64,000 nucleotides of DNA from the NCBI RefSeq assembly GCF_003268775.1, contig NZ_QLSU01000011.1, forward strand, positions 186,001 through 250,000, read 5' to 3'. This document shows, piece by piece, positions 58,523 to 64,000 of the stretch. The DNA is from Paraburkholderia unamae. Lineage in GTDB: Bacteria; Pseudomonadota; Gammaproteobacteria; Burkholderiales; Burkholderiaceae. Below the pieces are notes generated by a model. That model did not search any database. It was given only the letters and a program-made list of their open reading frames with translations, and was not told where the DNA came from. The position numbers and the translations under genes were made by a program. Numbering within the stretch: the first letter of the stretch is position 1; every line of letters starts with the position of its first letter.

Positions 58523-59407
58523 TTACCGGGTCGCGAGTTTCGACACGAGCGAAGCGAGCACCTCGCGCAAGCCGGTCGCGCCGAAGCGCCGCTCGCTGTT
58601 TGCTTGCACGTCGATCTTGCCGGTGTTGTGAACATCGTAGAGGTCAGTGATGAGCCGCGCGTGCTCCTCGCTGAGCCCGGCCTTCAGGAGCGTGGGCGAC
58701 CATGACTCGCGCGGCAAGGCGAGCGGCGCGATCGTGCGCCCGCTCACTTCGCCGAGTGTCGCGGCGATGTCGTTCACGCTCACGCGCTGCGGCCCTTCGA
58801 TGCTCACGAGGCGACTTGTGCCGGCCTGCGGCGCATCGAGCAGCAGTTCGGCGCTTGCCGCGCCCACGTCCTGCGCGGCGACCGTGGGAAAGCGGTGCTC
58901 CAGCGGCAGATGCAGGCTCGGCAGCACGCCGCTTGCCAGCGCCGTGGGCAGGAACGCGGCCAGGTTCTGCATGTGCTCCGCCGAGCGCAGCACGGTCAGG
59001 TGGGTCTCGACAGGCCGCAGGCGCTGTTCGAGATGGTGAAAAAGCCGCGTGATGCCGGTATTGAGCGGCAATTCCGCGCCATAGTCGGAGATGGCGAGCA
59101 GCCGCGCGGGCGGGTTCTCGCGCAAGGCGTCGGTCGCGACGTCGATCATGGCGCGCATGGTTGATTCGGGGTGCTTGTCATTGACCGGAACGGGGCAGAT
59201 CAACTGCACGGCGTGCGCGCCCCGAAGCGCTGCGGCCACCGCGGCGGCGTCGGTCAGATCGGCCAGTGCGATTTCGCAGCCGATTGCCGCGAGCTTGTCT
59301 CCATGACGCGCGTTGCGCACCACGGCGCGCACCGGCTGCCCCGCGCGGCGCAATGCGGCGGCCGTGACGCGGCCGGCCTTGCCCGATGCTCCGAAAATCA
59401 CGAACAT
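58523..59407 (-). CDS. NmrA/NAD(P)H-binding atypical SDR
   Basis: The protein has 294 residues. The N-terminal Rossmann motif is FVIFGASGKAGRVTAAALRR, followed by VRAVVRNARHGDKLAAIG. LTVLRSAEHMQNLAAFLPT and the C-terminal winged region fit NmrA-like proteins, which act as NADP-redox sensors or as simple oxidoreductases. A catalytic Tyr-Lys pair is not obvious. TGGAG precedes ATG 59407. It is divergent from an AraC-type regulator that may control it (inference). Confidence 0.87.
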   Translation of the reverse strand: MFVIFGASGKAGRVTAAALRRAGQPVRAVVRNARHGDKLAAIGCEIALADLTDAAAVAAALRGAHAVQLICPVPVNDKHPESTMRAMIDVATDALRENPPARLLAISDYGAELPLNTGITRLFHHLEQRLRPVETHLTVLRSAEHMQNLAAFLPTALASGVLPSLHLPLEHRFPTVAAQDVGAASAELLLDAPQAGTSRLVSIEGPQRVSVNDIAATLGEVSGRTIAPLALPRESWSPTLLKAGLSEEHARLITDLYDVHNTGKIDVQANSERRFGATGLREVLASLVSKLATR

Positions 59408-59598
59408 GTTTCGTTTCTCCAGGTTGGCGTGGTGTGCCTCATCGTAGGCGCACGCGCACGGCAACGCGCGCAGGAAAGGATGACGCCGCGCGCAAACGGA
59501 TGATTCGATATGACGTTCTCGACGCCGCACGCGCGCCGCGCGAATCCAGTAGACTGGCCGCGATGCCCAAACGGCTCTTACGCCGGGAGAGGATTGCC

Positions 59599-60495
59599 AT
59601 GAGCGCGGTGATTGCAGATTCGAACCGGCAGGCTGGCGCGAGCCGCAGCCTGCGTTCCAGCGAGGGGTTGGGCTGGCACGGCGGCGGCGCGCAACTGTTG
59701 CGCATTAGTGCGGGGCAGCATCGCTTGCCCGCGATGGCGCAGCATCGAATTGGCATCCATATCGGCGCGCCCGTGCGTGCGCGTTGCGCGTGCGACGGCC
59801 GGCGTCAGTCAAGACTCCAGGCGCACGGCGACGCCGATGTCGTGCCTGCCGGAACCGATGGCGAATGGACCGATGACGCGGACTGCACGATCCTGCGCGT
59901 GAGCTTCGATGACGCCTTCGTGCGATCGATCGCGCAACAAATGGAGGGCAGCGCGGGGCGGCGCGAGCTCCTTCCTCATCTGCAACTGCGCGATCCCCGC
60001 ATCAATGCGCTCGCGGGTGCGCTGCTCGCGGAACTGGAGTCGGGCGCGGCCTCCGATCCGTTGTTTGCGGAAAGCGTTGGCACGTCGATGGTCGTGCGGC
60101 TGCTGGGTTGCGTGGATTCGCGGCGCGGCGGCAGCGCCGTGCTCGCGCCGCACAAGGCGTCGCGCGTGACCGACTATATCGAATGCCATCTCGATCAACG
60201 CCTCACGCTTGCCGAGCTCGCCGCGCTGGCGGAGATGAGCGTGCCGCATTTCAAGGCGCTGTTTCGTCAGACGCTCGGCATGCCGGTGCATCAATACGTC
60301 GTGCGGCGACGCGTCGAGCGCGCGAAGGCGCTATTGCTCGAAGGCCGGCTCAGCGTGAGCCAGGTCGCGTTGGAGGCCGGCTTCGCGCATCAAAGCCATA
60401 TGGCGCACTGGATGACGCGGCTTGTCGGCGTCGCGCCCCGCGCGCTCGTGAAGATGCAGGATCGGCGGGGCGGGGCGCGTCGTTTGCCGGCGTGA
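59599..60495 (+). CDS. AraC-family transcriptional regulator
   Basis: The protein has 298 residues. An N-terminal cupin-like effector domain (about 45-120) precedes the double helix-turn-helix (about 195-290): YIECHLDQRLTLAELAALAEMSVPHFKALFRQTLGMPVHQYV and VSQVALEAGFAHQSHMAHWMTRLVG. GGGAGAGG precedes ATG 59599; an upstream frame is in place but adds no family residues. It is divergent from the NmrA-like gene (191 nt between starts). Confidence 0.9.
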   Translation: MSAVIADSNRQAGASRSLRSSEGLGWHGGGAQLLRISAGQHRLPAMAQHRIGIHIGAPVRARCACDGRRQSRLQAHGDADVVPAGTDGEWTDDADCTILRVSFDDAFVRSIAQQMEGSAGRRELLPHLQLRDPRINALAGALLAELESGAASDPLFAESVGTSMVVRLLGCVDSRRGGSAVLAPHKASRVTDYIECHLDQRLTLAELAALAEMSVPHFKALFRQTLGMPVHQYVVRRRVERAKALLLEGRLSVSQVALEAGFAHQSHMAHWMTRLVGVAPRALVKMQDRRGGARRLPA

Positions 60496-60510
60496 TCGTC
60501 GGCCGTAGCG

Positions 60511-61494
60511 TCAGCGATTCACATCGACCACGAGCCGCCCGCGCACGTGCCCGGCGAGCAACTCGCCAGCGGCCGGAATGGCTTCGGCAAGCCCGATTTC
60601 GCGCGTGATGGTGTCCAGTTGCTTGAGATCGAGCGTTTCGCCCAGCGCTTGCCACGCCTTCTCCCGCTCGGCGAACGGACGCGTAACGCTGTTGATGCCA
60701 AAGAGGCTCACGCCGCGCAGGATGAACGGCGCGACCGTTGCCGGAAAATCCATGCCTTGCGCGAGGCCGCAGGCCGCAACGGCGCCGTCCGCACGCAGGC
60801 TCGCGCAGACGTTCGCGAGCGTATGGCCGCCGACCGAATCGATTGCGGCAGCCCAGCGTTCTTTTTGCAGCGGGCGGCCGGGCTCGGAAAACGAGGCGCG
60901 ATCGATGACCTCTACAGCACCGAGCTGCTTCAGATAGTCCGCTTCCTGCAACCGGCCGGTGGACGCCACCACGCGATAGCCGCGGCGCGTGAGCAGCGCA
61001 ATGGCGAAGCTGCCCACGCCGCCGTTGGCGCCCGTCACCAGCACTTCGCCATGCGCGGGCGTGAGGCCGTGCCGCTCCAGCGCGAGAATGCAAAGCATGG
61101 CCGTGTAACCGGCGGTGCCGACCGCCATCGTCTGCCGTGGCGTGAAGCCGGCGGGCAGCGGAATGAGCCATTCGCCCTTGACGCGCGCCTTTTGCGCCAG
61201 GCCGCCCCAGTGCTGCTCGCCCACGCCCCAGCCGTTGAGCACGACCCTGTCGCCCACTGCGTACGCGGCGTTCGCGCTTTGGGCGACCGTGCCAGCGAAG
61301 TCGATGCCGGGCACCATCGGAAAGCTGCGCACCACCGGCCCTTTGCCGGTGATGGCGAGTCCGTCCTTGTAGTTCAGCGTGCTGTGGCTGACATCGACGA
61401 GCACGTCGCCTTCCGGCAGCCGTGCCTCGTCGATTTCGGCGACGCTCGCGCCATACGTTCCGGATTCCTTATCAATGAGAATGGCTTTGAACAT
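60511..61494 (-). CDS. AcuI/YhdH-type acrylyl-CoA reductase family oxidoreductase
   Basis: The protein has 327 residues, a medium-chain dehydrogenase/reductase without the structural zinc. The family signature is LPEGDVLVDVSHSTLNYKDGLAITGKG; VPGIDFAGTV and the NADPH motif VTGANGGVGSFAIALLTRRGY follow, then LFGINSVTRPFAEREKAW. AcuI reduces acryloyl-CoA to propionyl-CoA and protects against acrylate. AGGAG precedes ATG 61494. It lies 46 nt downstream of a TetR gene on the same strand, the usual acuR-acuI order. Confidence 0.9.
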   Translation of the reverse strand: MFKAILIDKESGTYGASVAEIDEARLPEGDVLVDVSHSTLNYKDGLAITGKGPVVRSFPMVPGIDFAGTVAQSANAAYAVGDRVVLNGWGVGEQHWGGLAQKARVKGEWLIPLPAGFTPRQTMAVGTAGYTAMLCILALERHGLTPAHGEVLVTGANGGVGSFAIALLTRRGYRVVASTGRLQEADYLKQLGAVEVIDRASFSEPGRPLQKERWAAAIDSVGGHTLANVCASLRADGAVAACGLAQGMDFPATVAPFILRGVSLFGINSVTRPFAEREKAWQALGETLDLKQLDTITREIGLAEAIPAAGELLAGHVRGRLVVDVNR

Positions 61495-61540
61495 GATGTA
61501 TTTCGCTCCTGAAGCAATGATCGGTTGACGTTTCGGCCGG

Positions 61541-62176
61541 TTATGCGCGAGGCAGCCCGGCAATGAATCCATTGAAGAATGTGCCGAGCGGAGCCGCGCT
61601 GCGCACGAGCCGCGCGCGCAGCACCGCGCCTTCCCAGCCGATCCAGAAAAAAGCGGCCAGTGCGGCAAGGTCGATGCGCTTCGCGAGCACACCCTCGCGC
61701 TGTGCTTCGCGCAGGCAGGCGACAACGCGCGCCTGCCAGCCCTGAAGAATGCGCTCCAGCGTTTCGCGGAAGTCTTCCGGCAGGATATCGACCTCCACGC
61801 CCAGGTTGCCCACGAGGCAGCCACGCGTGTAGCCGTGGCGCGCCATGCCTTTGCTCGCGTCTTCGACGAAGGCGCCGAGGCGTTCCAGCGCGGGCCGCGT
61901 GTCGTCCAGCAGCCAGCGGTCGAGCTTCGCGCAGAAGTACGTGTCGTACGCGGCCATGAGTTCGCGCCCGAACGCTTCCTTGCTCTCGAAGTAGTGATAG
62001 AACGAGCCCTTGGGAATATTCACGCGCTTGAGCAGTGCTTCGAGACCCGTGGCCGCGAAGCTCTGCTCGGTCAGCATTTCCATGCCCGCGCGAATGAGCG
62101 TTTCGCGCGTGTCGGCGTGAGCGCGCGGATCTTTGGGCGGCCTGCCGCGACGTGGCTTGACGATGTTGGGTTCCAT
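61541..62176 (-). CDS. TetR-family repressor (AcuR/NemR-like)
   Basis: The protein has 211 residues. The basic N-terminus PRRGRPPKDPRAHADTRETL and the helix-turn-helix FAATGLEALLKRVNIPKGSFYHYFESKEAFG are typical of AcuR/NemR-like repressors. The ATG at 62176 is 11 nt from the palindrome 62188-62202, so it probably represses itself and the acuI-like gene behind it. The C-terminal domain has CLVGNLGVEVDIL, the cysteine-containing segment of this branch. Confidence 0.88.
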   Translation of the reverse strand: MEPNIVKPRRGRPPKDPRAHADTRETLIRAGMEMLTEQSFAATGLEALLKRVNIPKGSFYHYFESKEAFGRELMAAYDTYFCAKLDRWLLDDTRPALERLGAFVEDASKGMARHGYTRGCLVGNLGVEVDILPEDFRETLERILQGWQARVVACLREAQREGVLAKRIDLAALAAFFWIGWEGAVLRARLVRSAAPLGTFFNGFIAGLPRA

Positions 62177-62187
62177 GACGGCGATAT

Positions 62188-62202
62188 TAGACCGATCGTC
62201 TA
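62188..62202 (-). promoter_or_regulatory. TetR operator palindrome
   Basis: TAGAC-CGATC-GTCTA, immediately upstream of the TetR start and overlapping its promoter (TATAAAATT runs just beyond). It resembles the TAGACC-N4-GGTCTA site of NemR/AcuR-type proteins but is one base shorter in the right arm. Confidence 0.65.
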
Positions 62203-62234
62203 TAAAATTCAAGCCCGCTGCTTCAGGCGTCTGT

Positions 62235-63251
62235 TCAGTGGGCGAGCGTTTCCAGTTCTCCGCGCAATACGCCCCAGAGCGTGCGGGCGGCCATGGCGAG
62301 CAACAGCACCGTCACGCTGGCCAGCAGGAAGATCGCGATGCCGTGCGTGACGACGCCCGGCGCGTGATCGGCGTAGCGCACGGCGCTGACCGCGGAGCCC
62401 GCGAGCGGAAAGCTCACGGCCCACCAGGCGAGGCGAAACGGGCAGGCCTTCGCGAGATAGCGCAAGCGGCCCGCGAGCACGGCGAGGAGAAAGAGCGTGA
62501 GCATGTAGAGCGCGTCGGCGAAGCGATCGACTTCACCAACCACGGTCACGTAGGCGGAAAAGCCCACGGCGAACGGGGCGAGCAGAATGAGCAGCGATGG
62601 CTGCAAGCTCGCCGCTATCGGCTCCTCGAACATGAGGCGCGAAAGGATGAGCGTGAAGAGCGGCACCGCGAAAAAGAGGCCGACGGCAAGCGCGAGCAGC
62701 AAAAAGCCGTGGATGCCCGTGATCTGGACGGCGGGCGCGGCGAGCGGAATATCGATCAGGCCCACCACGGGCACGATCCACGCGGGCGTGGCGTGGGCCG
62801 GATGCTGGCGCTGGCTGAGCCAGCGCATGATGACGAACCACGCGAACACGGTCATGCCGATCGCGCCGACGATCCAGACGGCGCGCGCGAACGGCACGCT
62901 CACATCGGCGAGCGACACGGGCAGCAGCAACAGGCTGATGAACAACGTGCCAAACAGATTGCCCGCGATCGGATGGTCGAATTCGGCTTTCACGGCCTGG
63001 GGCGCGGTGAGCCATTTGGTGGCGTAGCCGAAGCCGATCAGCAGGAAGGCCAGCACGGCGAGCGCGCCAATGGCCTGGGCGATCCATAGCGGCATGCCAT
63101 ACACACGATGCGCGAGACGCCACGCCGACGAGAGGCCCGAGAGCCCCATGACCGATCCGAACAACGCCACGGGCAGGTAGCCGAGGCGGCCGGCCTGGGC
63201 GGTGGCGACCGGGCTGCCATAGGCGGCCGGCGTATCGATGCGTTCGCTCAT
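62235..63251 (-). CDS. TDT/SLAC1-type anion channel (TehA family)
   Basis: The protein has 338 residues and about 10 membrane helices. The family start PVALFGSVMGLSGLSSAWRLAH and AEFDHPIAGNLFGTLFISLLL-like segments match the tellurite-resistance/dicarboxylate transporter and SLAC1 superfamily. VGFSAYVTVVGEVDRFADALYMLTLF and AWWAVSFPLAGSAVSAVRYA follow. It likely passes small anions. It lies upstream of the TetR gene in the same direction, but the operator palindrome lies between them. A LysR gene lies 158 nt upstream. Confidence 0.88.
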   Translation of the reverse strand: MSERIDTPAAYGSPVATAQAGRLGYLPVALFGSVMGLSGLSSAWRLAHRVYGMPLWIAQAIGALAVLAFLLIGFGYATKWLTAPQAVKAEFDHPIAGNLFGTLFISLLLLPVSLADVSVPFARAVWIVGAIGMTVFAWFVIMRWLSQRQHPAHATPAWIVPVVGLIDIPLAAPAVQITGIHGFLLLALAVGLFFAVPLFTLILSRLMFEEPIAASLQPSLLILLAPFAVGFSAYVTVVGEVDRFADALYMLTLFLLAVLAGRLRYLAKACPFRLAWWAVSFPLAGSAVSAVRYADHAPGVVTHGIAIFLLASVTVLLLAMAARTLWGVLRGELETLAH

Positions 63252-63409
63252 GCGTGGCTCCTCGCCGGATGGAAACGCGCGGTGAGAAAACGGCGTGCGC
63301 GCCGTCGAATGTTTTCAAATGTTGGGTGTGCGAAACAGGCATCGCGGTTTTGCCCACGAAGCGATCATAGCCGGTTTGACCCGACAATCGTTGCGCATGT
63401 GCCCACGCT

Positions 63410-64000
63410 TCAAAGCCGCTCGATCAAGCGCGGTTCGCTGTGCGCGCAATAGTCGTGACAGGCCGCGCGCGCGGCGTTGGCGGCGCCGTGCACGACGAGC
63501 GGCGCATCGGTGCGGCGTGACATGGAGACGACGATGGAGGGCGGCAGCGGCTGCAATGGCAATTCGACCACTTCGCCGCGCGCGATCAGGTCGTCGACGA
63601 AAAGGCGCGGAATGGCGGCTACGCCAAAGCCGTCGCGCACCAGTTGCACGATGACCGAGATCGAGGGCGAGCCGGTGATGCGGGTGTCGGAAAGGCTCAC
63701 GCCGTTGGCAAGCGCGAGCTTGCTCACGATGTCTTCGAGCGCGCGATGCGGCGCGGTGCCCCGGCCGAACGTGAGGATGGGATGCTGGAGCACGCGGCGC
63801 GCGAGGCCGCTGCGCGAGGGCGGCAGCAAGCCCGCGCGCGCGATCCAGTGCACGGGGTAGTTCGCGAGCGCGTTGCACACCACGGAGGTTTCGTCGCTGC
63901 CTTCCACGCGAATGATCAGATCCAGCTCGCCCGCCATGAGGCGGCGTTGCAGCACCACGCTCACGTCCACGGCCAGTTCCACTTCGAGTTGCGGATAGTC
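63410..64000 (-). CDS. LysR-family regulator, C-terminal part (partial)
   Basis: The last 196 residues are present; the N-terminal helix-turn-helix lies beyond the right edge. They form the LysR effector domain: VDVSVVLQRRLMAGELDLIIRVEG, ARAGLLPPSRSGLARRVLQHPILTFGRGTAPHR and SVIVQLVRDGFGVAAIPRLF. It faces the same way as the TDT channel and could regulate it, though LysR genes more often act on divergent genes. The effector is unknown. Confidence 0.9.
   Translation of the reverse strand, partial: DYPQLEVELAVDVSVVLQRRLMAGELDLIIRVEGSDETSVVCNALANYPVHWIARAGLLPPSRSGLARRVLQHPILTFGRGTAPHRALEDIVSKLALANGVSLSDTRITGSPSISVIVQLVRDGFGVAAIPRLFVDDLIARGEVVELPLQPLPPSIVVSMSRRTDAPLVVHGAANAARAACHDYCAHSEPRLIERL

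Noticed and set aside
1..64000. Mobile elements, tRNA or rRNA genes, CRISPR arrays
   Set aside because: No transposase, integrase or phage protein, no tRNA-like cloverleaf and no regularly spaced repeats were recognised anywhere in the window.

Overview
The window reads as chromosomal DNA of a Burkholderiaceae beta-proteobacterium, most likely Paraburkholderia or a close relative. The GC content is high and third codon positions are GC-rich. It carries a Gram-negative general porin of the Burkholderia type, many LysR, AraC and TetR regulators, and a Burkholderia-style Tad pilus locus. I see no rRNA, tRNA, insertion sequence, phage gene or CRISPR array. Gene density is high, and most long reverse-frame open frames are GC-driven shadows.

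Layout. (1) 0-11.8 kb, assorted metabolic and envelope genes: a cut-off semialdehyde dehydrogenase, a Tsx-like outer-membrane channel, a porin, an AraC regulator, an exported lactonase-fold propeller, a chemoreceptor, a DegT-type sugar aminotransferase, a secreted lipase and a SnoaL-like protein. (2) 12.3-28.7 kb, a beta-oxidation-type catabolic cluster. It holds two paralogous ECI2-type isomerases, a MaoC hydratase, a Spinster-like MFS carrier, a TetR repressor, a soluble PAS histidine kinase with a NarL-type regulator, a bifunctional hydratase/3-hydroxyacyl-CoA dehydrogenase, a thiolase, an SDR, another crotonase, an acyl-CoA ligase, an acyl-CoA dehydrogenase and an NMO/enoyl-reductase-like flavoprotein. 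Together they could activate, desaturate, hydrate, oxidise and cleave a carboxylic acid whose identity the sequence does not reveal. (3) 28.8-33.9 kb, a LysR-controlled operon of three consecutive RraA/HMG-aldolase-like genes, a class I aminotransferase and an alpha/beta hydrolase. (4) 34.5-49.7 kb, a Tad/Flp pilus locus: two pilins, several TadE/TadG-like proteins, CpaB, the secretin, an FHA-CpaF ATPase, TadB, TadC, a DUF192 protein, an OmpA-like lipoprotein and a lytic transglycosylase. (5) 49.8-64 kb: small hypothetical proteins, an MFS anion symporter, an acetyltransferase/methyltransferase pair, an orphan PstS opposite a secreted propeller protein, an NmrA/AraC divergent pair, an AcuR-AcuI-like pair with a palindromic operator, a TDT-family channel and a truncated LysR gene.

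The signals that go beyond ordinary annotation are: a conserved element of about 36 bp in front of several sugar-acid-related genes (1.9, 2.0, 5.1 and 9.5 kb, with a weak copy at 50.6 kb); a perfect 16-bp palindrome repeated at 12.0 and 56.6 kb; the three-gene RraA operon with its palindromic operator; and the Tad locus, which has an FHA domain fused to its ATPase but shows no TadZ or prepilin peptidase. All family assignments come from reading the translated sequences. No database search was run.
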